Below are positions 24,907-31,404 of a stretch of 47,232 nucleotides of DNA, piece by piece. The notes beneath the pieces are model-generated. The model saw only the letters and a list, made by a program, of their open reading frames with translations, had not been told where the DNA came from and ran no database searches. Position numbers and translations under genes: made by a program. Position 1 is the stretch's first letter; each line of letters opens with the position of its first letter. Origin of the DNA: DASSKP01 sp035695045 (GTDB lineage: Bacteria; Actinomycetota; Actinomycetes; JAFAQI01); NCBI GenBank assembly GCA_035695045.1, contig DASSEX010000065.1, positions 1 through 47,232 on the forward strand, in the 5' to 3' direction.

Positions 24907-26285
24907 TTGCTCGTGTCGCAGCCGTTGCCGGCGAGCGGTGAAGCGGCGGCGACGAGCGCAGGCGGCTCGATGAATGCCGGCGCACTGAAGTCCAGGAAAT
25001 CGAGCATCGCCACCGCGTTCGCGTCGCGGTAGGTCAACGCCGGAAGGTTCCACTTGCGCTCGAGGAACGCGAGGATCGACGTGTGGTCGTGGACCACGTT
25101 GCTGACGTAGTTCTTCCGTGCCCATGGCGAGACCACGGCTGCGGGCACACGACATCCGTACATGTCGTAGCCGCCGGGCTGGTCCCCCGGGCCGATCTGT
25201 GGCGGGATGTCGTCCGGCGCGATCGCGGCCGGCGGGGCGACGTGGTCGTAGTAGCCGCCGTGCTCGTCGTAGCACCACACGAGCAACGTGCGATCCCACG
25301 CCGGTGACGACATCACCGCATTCACGACCTGGGCGACGAAAGCCTCGCCGTACCTGATGTTCTGCGGGTTCTCCTCGTCCTGACCCTGCGCGCGCAGGAC
25401 CGTCGGGAAGACGCCGTCGGGTGCGAAACCGCCGACGACATCGGTCAGGCCGAAGTCGGGGTCGACGAGTGAGTACGCCGGCAACGTGCCGGCTGCGCAG
25501 TCGGCGTAGAACTGCGCGATCGGCCTGAGGTGCGACGGGTTGGATGTGACGATCGAAGGGATGATCGCGACCGAGGGCAGGTCGGTGAAGTAGTTGACCC
25601 ACGAGATGCCGTAGGCGTTGAGCCGGTCGAAGATCGTGCCGTTCGGCGGCGGCGGGTCGCTCGGACCAGGAGTCGTCGTGGACACGAGCCCGTACGCCGT
25701 CGCCGCATGCAGGAACCGGCGGTTGGGATAGGTCTGGCAGGGCGCCGAGGCGAACCATCTGTTCGCCAGCGGGAACGTCTTCGCGAGCGAGTAGTAGAAC
25801 GGGATGTCCGTCTCGTCCCAGTAGCCCATCGCGACGTCACCGCTGGCGCGGACGAAGCCGTCCATGAGACCGCCGTCGACCGCGATGTGCGTCCCGTTCC
25901 AGCTCTGGTTGGGCTCGTGCTCCGGCTGGCAGTAGGTCGGCATGGCGAACGCCCGCACCGGCGTTCCGTCAGCCCGGAGGTTGGTCGCCGTCGGTCGACC
26001 GGTCGCGTCGAGGATGAAGCCGTCAGCCGCTGGCAGACCGCGGCCCGGCAGCATGCCGAAGTAGTTGTCGAACGAGTGGTTCTCCATCATCACGACGACG
26101 ACATGCTCGATCGGGATGCTCGGGTCGGGCGTGCCCGCTGCACGCAGCGCATCCGGAAGGCTGTCGGGACGACGGAGCGGACGTCCGCGCCGCCGCGGCG
26201 CCGCGCCGACCGGCAGAGCGAGGGCCCCGACACCGCCGACCATGCCGGCCAGCACAGAGCGTCGGGTGAGCTGCCGGGAGGACAC
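24891..26285 (-). CDS. Tat-exported phospholipase C-like phosphoesterase
   Basis: This 464-residue protein belongs to the bacterial phosphoesterase family that includes non-haemolytic phospholipase C and acid phosphatase A. The N-terminus LTRRSVLAGMVGGVGALALP is a twin-arginine signal peptide. The catalytic domain starts with PIEHVVVVMMENHSFDNYFG, the defining motif with metal and nucleophile residues, and continues with NRWFASAPCQTYPNRRFLHAAT, WVNYFTD and LLVWCYDEHGGYYDHVAPP, plus VPAAVVSPWAR. The mycobacterial PLC C-terminal repeats are absent, so it is a short, single-domain form. It should act outside the membrane on phosphate esters or phospholipids. The start is a GTG at 26285 with no clear Shine-Dalgarno sequence. 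Its end overlaps the hydrolase gene on the other strand by 16 bases. Confidence 0.92.
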   Translation of the reverse strand: MSSRQLTRRSVLAGMVGGVGALALPVGAAPRRRGRPLRRPDSLPDALRAAGTPDPSIPIEHVVVVMMENHSFDNYFGMLPGRGLPAADGFILDATGRPTATNLRADGTPVRAFAMPTYCQPEHEPNQSWNGTHIAVDGGLMDGFVRASGDVAMGYWDETDIPFYYSLAKTFPLANRWFASAPCQTYPNRRFLHAATAYGLVSTTTPGPSDPPPPNGTIFDRLNAYGISWVNYFTDLPSVAIIPSIVTSNPSHLRPIAQFYADCAAGTLPAYSLVDPDFGLTDVVGGFAPDGVFPTVLRAQGQDEENPQNIRYGEAFVAQVVNAVMSSPAWDRTLLVWCYDEHGGYYDHVAPPAAIAPDDIPPQIGPGDQPGGYDMYGCRVPAAVVSPWARKNYVSNVVHDHTSILAFLERKWNLPALTYRDANAVAMLDFLDFSAPAFIEPPALVAAASPLAGNGCDTSNYPGP

Positions 26286-26341
26286 GCCACAGGGTTCGCC
26301 ACGCGGCCGCGAGATCCCTTCTGCTCATCGACCCGTGGCGG

Positions 26342-26347
26342 CACACT
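26342..26347 (+). promoter_or_regulatory. Possible -10 element (CACACT) of the DUF2007 gene
   Basis: CACACT is six bases upstream of GTG 26354, keeping the A and T of NANNNT, and no ribosome-binding site is present. Weak on its own; it counts mainly as part of the region-wide pattern. Confidence 0.3.
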
Positions 26348-26353
26348 GGCGAC

Positions 26354-26647
26354 GTGAGCAACAACGGCGGACTCCGCGGCTGGTGGCAGATGAGACGCGC
26401 ACTCGCCGCCGGGCGCAGAGCCGCTGCCGACGACGCAGAACCCGCACTCGTCGCGATCTTCCACACGGAGGCAGAGGCGCGCCTCGCCGCTGGAGCTCTG
26501 CGTGACGCCGGCATCCCGGCGAACGTGCTCCTCGACCAGCCGGAGGGATTCTCCGGCGGTCTCACCGAGGCGGCCCGCGTCTTCGTCCCGCGCAGCCACC
26601 GCGAGCAGGCCAAGAGCCTCCTCGCCGACATCGACCAGAGCGGCTAG
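26354..26647 (+). CDS. DUF2007-like small protein
   Basis: The 97-residue protein has the DUF2007 (putative signal-transducing) fold pattern. It contains ALVAIFHTEAEARLAAGALRDAGIPANVLLD, a beta-alpha unit that family members share, followed by FVPRSHREQAKSLLADID, the second beta-alpha unit. It is preceded by a basic N-terminus (LRGWWQMRRALAAGRRAAA). The function of these domains is not known; they often occur fused to or near PII-like and metabolic proteins. The protein has no membrane segment. GTG 26354 is chosen because a CACACT hexamer lies six bases upstream. The gene is divergent from the phospholipase and convergent with the TetR gene, with a hairpin between. Confidence 0.75.
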   Translation: MSNNGGLRGWWQMRRALAAGRRAAADDAEPALVAIFHTEAEARLAAGALRDAGIPANVLLDQPEGFSGGLTEAARVFVPRSHREQAKSLLADIDQSG

Positions 26648-26685
26648 CGGGCGCAGGGCGGGGCCCTACGCGGGTGAAATTTCGA

Positions 26686-26723
26686 GGATGCCCCGGTGGC
26701 ATCTCCATGCCAGGTGGGCATCC
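26686..26723. terminator. Bidirectional hairpin between convergent genes
   Basis: GGATGCCC (26686-26693) pairs with GGGCATCC (26716-26723), and inside a 3x3 mismatch TGGCAT pairs with ATGCCA around a CTCC loop. It lies between the ends of the DUF2007 and TetR genes and could stop transcripts from both sides. On the minus side it is followed by TCGAAATTTC. Confidence 0.5.
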
Positions 26724-26792
26724 CGAGAATCTCGCCTATGGAGGGGTCGCCGAAAGAGAGTCAGGTCAACGCGGGTGCTTCTGGTCGGCGCG

Positions 26793-26850
26793 GACGGCGT
26801 CGACCGTCAGCCGACTGCGCTGACGGCGTCGACCCTCAGCCGACTGCGCT
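26793..26850. repeat. Two tandem 29-base copies, one mismatch, at the TetR gene's 3' end
   Basis: Copies 26793-26821 and 26822-26850 are adjacent and differ at one base (G versus C in the GACC-TCAG segment). The right-hand copy contains the TetR stop codon and last codons; the left-hand copy is non-coding. This looks like a local tandem duplication. Confidence 0.85.
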
Positions 26851-27465
26851 GTCGTCCTCGGCGACAGCAGCCGTCGCCGCGACCGGCGCGGCCGGTACCG
26901 CAGCCGCAACCAGCCGCGCCTGTGTCTCGACATCGCGACCCGGGTTGCCGACGAACGAGACGAGCCACCGCAGTACGACGTCCACGGCTGCATCTGTCGA
27001 CGTACGGCCCGATGCGATGAGCGTCGCGCGAACCGCCTGGCGAACGCTCTCCCACTCTCGACCGGCGCCGATGGACGTCAACGATGCGAGCACGGCCGGC
27101 TCATCGGTCGCGATCCGGCGCAACGCCGGGATGCCCGACAGCCGCTCGGCCGCCAGTGCCAGCGCCTCGGCGAGATCGTCGGCACCGACGACGACGCACT
27201 CCTCGGCCAAGGCTCGGATGCCGGTGTCGAGCGCTGCGGAGTAGACCGCGTCCTTGGTGCGGAAATGGTTGTAGAGCGTCCCTTTGGCGACGCCCGCGAA
27301 CGACGCGATGTCCGACATCGTCGCTCGGCGCGAACCGTGCTTCTCGATCGCGCGCGCCGCGCCGTCGAGCACTGCCGCACGTGTTCGCCCCATCGCATTG
27401 CCGGCCCGGCTGCGTACGCCGAGCTCGCGACGAGGCAGCGCGGAAGCGTCGACGTGCTCTGTCAC
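26836..27465 (-). CDS. TetR-family transcriptional regulator
   Basis: The 209-residue protein has a TetR N-terminal DNA-binding domain: TRAAVLDGAARAIEKHGSRR, then the helix-turn-helix in ATMSDIASFAGVAKGTLYNHFRTKDAVYSAAL. The rest is an all-helical ligand or dimer domain typical for the family, with low conservation, and a Pro/Ala-rich end. The start is uncertain: GTG 27465 is two bases after the clgR stop, which suggests coupling, whereas ATG 27393 would begin just before the conserved domain; neither has a good ribosome-binding site. The last codons lie in a tandem 29-base duplication. It is at the end of the cinA-clgR run, so it may be co-transcribed. Its targets are unknown. Confidence 0.85.
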   Translation of the reverse strand: MTEHVDASALPRRELGVRSRAGNAMGRTRAAVLDGAARAIEKHGSRRATMSDIASFAGVAKGTLYNHFRTKDAVYSAALDTGIRALAEECVVVGADDLAEALALAAERLSGIPALRRIATDEPAVLASLTSIGAGREWESVRQAVRATLIASGRTSTDAAVDVVLRWLVSFVGNPGRDVETQARLVAAAVPAAPVAATAAVAEDDSAVG

Positions 27466-27467
27466 GA

Positions 27468-27857
27468 TCAGGCGGCGGCGACGACGTGCGTGGAGACGCG
27501 CGAAGCGGGCGCCCCGGCAGGAACGGCAACGCGGACATCCGCTCGAGCCGGCAACTCGGCAGCCAGCCGGCTCGGCAGGGTCGCCGGCACCACACGCGGG
27601 CCGACGGCCGAGACCGCGCGACGTTCGAGCGCAGCAAGGTCGGCGCTCACCTCGCGCAGCACCTCGGCGAGCGACACCTCCAGCGCGGCACAGATCGCTG
27701 CCAGCAGCTCGCTGGACGCCTCCTTGCGGCCGCGTTCGACCTCGGAGAGGTAGCCCAGGGAGACCTGCGCGGCGGCACTCACATCGCGCAGCGTGCGCCC
27801 CTGACGCAGGCGGTGCCGACGCAGGACGTCGCCGATCAACCGGCGAAGCAGGACCAT
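27468..27857 (-). CDS. clgR: ClgR-like XRE-family regulator
   Basis: This 129-residue protein has an XRE helix-turn-helix (about residues 8-65): GDVLRRHRLRQGRTLRDVSAAAQVSLGYLSEVERGRKEASSELLAAICAALEV. That is the exact pattern of ClgR, the actinobacterial activator of clp protease and stress genes, and the gene sits directly after cinA as in other actinobacteria. The C-terminal half is Ala/Pro/Val-rich; a terminal VVAAA resembles the Ala-ended tails through which ClgR is degraded by Clp in related species. The start ATG at 27857 has GGAGGAGG at good distance. No Clp-responsive sites were looked for beyond this window. It could be another XRE regulator, but the neighbours make ClgR most likely. 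Confidence 0.88.
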   Translation of the reverse strand: MVLLRRLIGDVLRRHRLRQGRTLRDVSAAAQVSLGYLSEVERGRKEASSELLAAICAALEVSLAEVLREVSADLAALERRAVSAVGPRVVPATLPSRLAAELPARADVRVAVPAGAPASRVSTHVVAAA

Positions 27858-27912
27858 GCCGCTCGCCTCCTCCCGACCGCTCGAGGTGTGCCGACCACGC
27901 TACCCGCACACA

Positions 27913-28422
27913 TCAACCGGCGTCTGCCGAGATGACATCTCGCAGCATCTCCAGCGCGGCATCCACCGTTCCCGCCCTAATGGCCGCGCGGTCACCGGAC
28001 AGCCGCAGCGATCGCACCTGGCCGCCGGCGGGTCCCGCGACGGCGACGAAGACCGTGCCTGCCGGGTGGCCCTCCTGCAGGTCAGGCCCGGCGACCCCGG
28101 TCAGCCCGACGCCGTACGTCGCACCGGTGCGGTCGCGCACTCCCGCGGCCATCGCCGCGGCGACCTCAGCGGAGACCGCGCCTTCGGCGTCGAGCAACGG
28201 TCCGGGTACGCCGCCGAGCGTCTCCTTGAGGTCCGTCGCGTAGACGAGCACGCCGCCGCGGAAGGTCGCGGACGATCCTGCCATCGACGTCAGCGCCGCG
28301 CCCAGTAGGCCACCGGTCAGCGACTCCGCGACAGCCACGGACGCACCCGCCGCGGCGAGCAACTGGTGCACCTCGACCACGTCGCCGCGCACATCGCCGC
28401 CGGTCCCCTGAGACGTCGTCAC
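27913..28422 (-). CDS. cinA: CinA C-terminal domain protein (NMN amidohydrolase, PncC type)
   Basis: The 169-residue protein is a single CinA C-terminal domain, which deamidates nicotinamide mononucleotide in the NAD recycling route. The family motif SVAVAESLTGGLLGAALTSMAGSSATFRGGVLVYATDLKETLGGV is complete, followed by GVRDRTGATYGVGLTGVAGPD and GTVFVAVAGP. The N-terminal MoCF-like domain of long CinA proteins is absent, as usual when the gene lies between pgsA and clgR in actinobacteria. GTG 28422 overlaps the pgsA stop by four bases (GTGA), so translation is coupled. The older competence/damage name refers to firmicute proteins; no competence role is implied. Confidence 0.93.
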   Translation of the reverse strand: MTTSQGTGGDVRGDVVEVHQLLAAAGASVAVAESLTGGLLGAALTSMAGSSATFRGGVLVYATDLKETLGGVPGPLLDAEGAVSAEVAAAMAAGVRDRTGATYGVGLTGVAGPDLQEGHPAGTVFVAVAGPAGGQVRSLRLSGDRAAIRAGTVDAALEMLRDVISADAG

Positions 28423-29054
28423 GGTCTCGCCGCCCGCCGCGCACGCTTCATCTGCGCCCGTGCGCTCGTCTGCCGAAGGCGCAGAGCGCGGGCGACGTAG
28501 TCGGCGCCGGTGACGACGGTGACGACCAGCGCGGCGGCGAGCAACCAGAAGCGCAACGACGCGGACCAGCCGGACAGCGGGAGGAGATAGAGCCCGATGG
28601 CGATGTTCTGCAGGAACGTCTTGGCCTTGCCACCACGACTGGCCGGAATCACGCCGTGCCGGATGACGAAGAAGCGCAGTCCGGTGACGCCGACCTCGCG
28701 GACGAGGATCACGATCGTCACCCACCACGGCAGGTCGCCGAGCGCGGACAGCCCGATGAGGGCCGCGCCCGTCAACGCCTTGTCGGCGATCGGGTCGGCG
28801 ACCTTGCCCACGTCGGTCACGAGCCCACGACTGCGCGCGAGGTCGCCGTCGACGAAGTCGGTGATCGTCGCGACCGCGAAGACCACGAACGCCCAGATGC
28901 GCCAGCCCGACGAATGGCCGCCGTCCGTCACCAGTACGACGACGAAGACGGGCACGAGCAGCAGCCGCAGCAACGTCAGCGCGTTGGCGACGTTGGCGAT
29001 GCGCGCGGTCTGCGCCGGCTGCGTCGCGGGGTCGATGACGGCGCGGGTGCTCAT
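28419..29054 (-). CDS. pgsA: CDP-diacylglycerol--glycerol-3-phosphate 3-phosphatidyltransferase
   Basis: PgsA is an integral membrane enzyme that makes phosphatidylglycerophosphate. The 211-residue protein has the CDP-alcohol phosphatidyltransferase motif D-G-X2-A-R-X8-G-X3-D-X3-D, with D69, G70, A73, R74, G83, D87 and D91, just after a hydrophobic helix. Several membrane helices are visible: LTLLRLLLVPVFVVVLV, WAFVVFAVATITDFV, LTGAALIGLSALGDL, WVTIVILVREVGVTGL and FWLLAAALVVTVVTG. The final 20 residues are basic and cytoplasmic. ATG 29054 overlaps the rimO stop by four bases (ATGA). It is thus translated in the rimO-pgsA-cinA chain. Exact substrate (glycerol-phosphate versus inositol-phosphate) is judged from synteny with cinA, rimO and ftsK. 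Confidence 0.93.
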   Translation of the reverse strand: MSTRAVIDPATQPAQTARIANVANALTLLRLLLVPVFVVVLVTDGGHSSGWRIWAFVVFAVATITDFVDGDLARSRGLVTDVGKVADPIADKALTGAALIGLSALGDLPWWVTIVILVREVGVTGLRFFVIRHGVIPASRGGKAKTFLQNIAIGLYLLPLSGWSASLRFWLLAAALVVTVVTGADYVARALRLRQTSARAQMKRARRAARP

Positions 29055-30487
29055 CCGGCCACCGCTGCGCTCACGCTGCCTTGTGCAGCTGCGTCGCCGG
29101 CGATCGCGGTCGCGAGCAGGTCGATACCGTCCGTTCCGTCCACGACGCAACGGACCAGGTCGCCCACCTGCACGTCCCCCGCGCGGCGCACGACCGTCGA
29201 GCCATCTGTCTCCGGCGCCTGGTGCGCGGCCCGTCCCTCGACGACGCCTCCGTCGACGGACTCGACGAGAACCTCGAGGGTCTCACCGATGCGTTCCTCG
29301 GCCCGCTGCGCGACGAGCTCCTCGACGAGCGCGGTGATCCGGGCAAGCCGCCGGTCGATGGTGTCGCGGCGAACCTTGCGGTCGTAGCCTGCGGCCTCCG
29401 TGCCGTCCTCGTCCGAGTAGCCGAAGACACCGACGGCGTCGAGCCGGGCCGCGACCAGGAACCGCTCGAGCTCCGCCACGTCGGCCTTGGTCTCGCCCGG
29501 GAAGCCGACGATGAAGTTGCTGCGCGCGCCGGCGGCCGGCGCGAGATCGCGCGCGGACGCGAGCAGCTGCAGGAACCGCTCACGATCGCCGAACCGGCGC
29601 ATCCGCCGGAGGACGGGCTCGCTCGCATGCTGGAAGGACAGGTCGAAGTACGCCGCGACTCCTGGCGTGCACGCGATCGCCTCGACGAGCGACGGCCGGG
29701 TCTCCGCCGGCTGCAGGTAGGAGACGCGCACCCGGGCGATGCCGTCCACCGCGGCCAGCTGCGGAAGCAGCTTCTCCAGCGCGCGAAGGTCGCCGAGGTC
29801 CTTGCCGTACGACGTCGAGTTCTCGCTGACGAGGACGAGCTCGCGAACGCCGCGCGCAGCCAGCCACTCCGCCTCCGCGAGCAGGTCGTCGGGGTGCCTC
29901 GAGACGAACGCTCCCCGGAAGCTCGGAATCGCACAGAACGCGCACCGCCGGTCGCATCCGGAGGCGAGCTTGACCGGCGCCACCGGACTCTCGTCGAGCC
30001 GGCGACGTACCGGCCGGGGGCCGCCGGCGTGCCCCGGGATGCCGATGTCGTCGACGCCTGCGAGCACCCGAGCCTGCCTGTCGACCGGAGTCAGCGGCAG
30101 CAGGGTGCGGCGGTCGCGCGGCACGTGGGCGGTCAGCGGCTTGCCGGCGAGGACGTCGTCGAGCCGATCCCCGATCGCGGCGTAGTCGTCGAAGCCGAGC
30201 ACGGCGTCGGCTTCCGGCAGCTCGCGCGCCAGCTGGTTGCCGTAGCGCTCGGCGAGGCACCCGACCGCGACGACCTTGCGGCCGGTGTCGTGTGCGGCGA
30301 GCACCGCGTCGATGGAGTCGCGCTTGGCGGCCTCGACGAAGCCGCAGGTGTTGACGAGGACGGCATCGGCGTCGGCGGGTTCGGCGACGACCTGCCAGCC
30401 GGTGCTCTCCAGCCGCGCAGCGAGCTCTTCGGAGTCGACGTCGTTGCGCGCGCAGCCGAGAGTGACGAGCGACACCGACCGGGACAC
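29051..30487 (-). CDS. rimO: Ribosomal protein uS12 methylthiotransferase RimO
   Basis: RimO is a radical-SAM enzyme that methylthiolates an Asp of ribosomal protein S12. The 478-residue protein has the N-terminal cluster cysteines C12 (TLGCARNDVDSE), C48 (NTCGFVEAAKRDSI) and C77 (VGCLAERYG), and the radical-SAM motif CDRRCAFC with C178, C182 and C185. The phrases LGCARND and NTCGFV-AAK-DSI separate RimO from MiaB. A TRAM domain closes the protein. About 20 unmatched residues (PGHAGGPRPVRRRLDESP) lie just before the SAM domain. The start is GTG 30487; TAACCT lies seven bases upstream, consistent with a leaderless transcript. It is followed by pgsA with a four-base overlap. Confidence 0.96.
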   Translation of the reverse strand: MSRSVSLVTLGCARNDVDSEELAARLESTGWQVVAEPADADAVLVNTCGFVEAAKRDSIDAVLAAHDTGRKVVAVGCLAERYGNQLARELPEADAVLGFDDYAAIGDRLDDVLAGKPLTAHVPRDRRTLLPLTPVDRQARVLAGVDDIGIPGHAGGPRPVRRRLDESPVAPVKLASGCDRRCAFCAIPSFRGAFVSRHPDDLLAEAEWLAARGVRELVLVSENSTSYGKDLGDLRALEKLLPQLAAVDGIARVRVSYLQPAETRPSLVEAIACTPGVAAYFDLSFQHASEPVLRRMRRFGDRERFLQLLASARDLAPAAGARSNFIVGFPGETKADVAELERFLVAARLDAVGVFGYSDEDGTEAAGYDRKVRRDTIDRRLARITALVEELVAQRAEERIGETLEVLVESVDGGVVEGRAAHQAPETDGSTVVRRAGDVQVGDLVRCVVDGTDGIDLLATAIAGDAAAQGSVSAAVAG

Positions 30488-30494
30488 GCCGTCC

Positions 30495-30500
30495 AGGTTA
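30495..30500 (-). promoter_or_regulatory. rimO -10 element (TAACCT), leaderless spacing
   Basis: On the minus strand TAACCT ends seven bases before the GTG of rimO and there is no ribosome-binding site between them. No consensus -35 was found at 16-18 bases. Confidence 0.45.
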
Positions 30501-30522
30501 CGGGCTGACGGGGCCCCGGCGG

Positions 30523-31287
30523 TCAGGCGAACTGGACGTCGCCGCCACGCTGGATCGTCACGTGGGCGACGACTCCCTGCGCTCGCGGTGCGCCGATGTC
30601 ACGCCCGTTGGCGACCAGGTCGACCGCCGGCGCGTTGCCGATCAGCAGGCGCAGCCCGCCGCGCTTGTTGCGGAAGACCTTCGTCATGCCCTTGCTGACG
30701 ATGCCCTGGAACAGCTCGCGGCCGTCGAGCGTCCAGACCTGCAGCCAGGTCCGGTCGTTGACGACCCGGACCAGCGCCGTGGCTCCGGTCAGCTGGGCGA
30801 CGGCGTCCGTGGGCGGCGGCGTGCCCGGCGTGCTGGCCGGTGCCGACGAGGTCGGGACGTGCGTCGGGGTGTTGTTGGCGGTCTGTCGCGACGATGATCC
30901 CTTGTTGCCACCGACCAGGCTGACGGCGGACAGGACGATGATCACGATCAGGGCGACGGCCATCGCCGCCGCCCAGTTGGCGCGCTTGGGCTCGGCGTGG
31001 GCGACTTCGGGATCCACGTGGGCGGCGGGCACGAGCGCCGGCGCCGGGGCGGACTCGTCGGCATGGGTCCGGTCGAACTCCGCCACCAACGGCGCAGGGT
31101 CGAGTTCGAGCACCCGCGAGATGTTGCGGATGTGGCCCCGGGCGTAGACCGCTCCGCCGCAGGCGGCGAAGTCGTCGTTCTCGATGCTGCGGATCAGCCC
31201 GCCGCGGATCCGGGTCGCTGCGGTGACGTCCTCGACGGACAAACCGCGCTCCTGCCGAGCGCGGGCGAGGGTCTCACCGACGGACAC
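30523..31287 (-). CDS. RodZ-like helix-turn-helix membrane protein
   Basis: This protein of about 254 residues has RodZ-type organisation. An N-terminal HTH_25 domain is in VGETLARARQERGLSVEDVTAATRIRGGLIRSIENDDFAACGGAVYARGHIRNISRVLELDP. A Pro/Ala linker leads to one membrane helix (AAAMAVALIVIIVLSAVSLVGG). An extracytoplasmic Ser/Thr/Pro linker leads to a DUF4115-like beta domain ending in QRGGDVQFA. RodZ proteins link MreB or other cell-shape machinery to the membrane; actinobacterial relatives beside ftsK are poorly characterised. GTG 31287 is preferred because AGGAGG is ten bases upstream, and it gives the usual start VSVGETL; the ATG at 31296 would be only one base from AGGAGG. It lies between ftsK and rimO on the same strand. 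Confidence 0.85.
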   Translation of the reverse strand: MSVGETLARARQERGLSVEDVTAATRIRGGLIRSIENDDFAACGGAVYARGHIRNISRVLELDPAPLVAEFDRTHADESAPAPALVPAAHVDPEVAHAEPKRANWAAAMAVALIVIIVLSAVSLVGGNKGSSSRQTANNTPTHVPTSSAPASTPGTPPPTDAVAQLTGATALVRVVNDRTWLQVWTLDGRELFQGIVSKGMTKVFRNKRGGLRLLIGNAPAVDLVANGRDIGAPRAQGVVAHVTIQRGGDVQFA

Positions 31288-31404
31288 GAGATCCATGCCT
31301 CCTGCGAACGAGGATCCGACCGCACAGTCTACGGTCGGCCCAATTTCCCGACAAAGCTTTCGAACCAGCGCGAGCGCCCCCGTGATGAAGTGTTCACTCA
31401 GTCG

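Noticed and set aside
26793..26850. CRISPR-like array
   Set aside because: There are only two adjacent 29-base copies with no spacer; it is a tandem duplication.
26702..27244. Plus-strand Ser/Ala-rich frame opposite the TetR gene
   Set aside because: Antisense to a TetR gene with a clear helix-turn-helix; no ribosome-binding site or recognisable domain.
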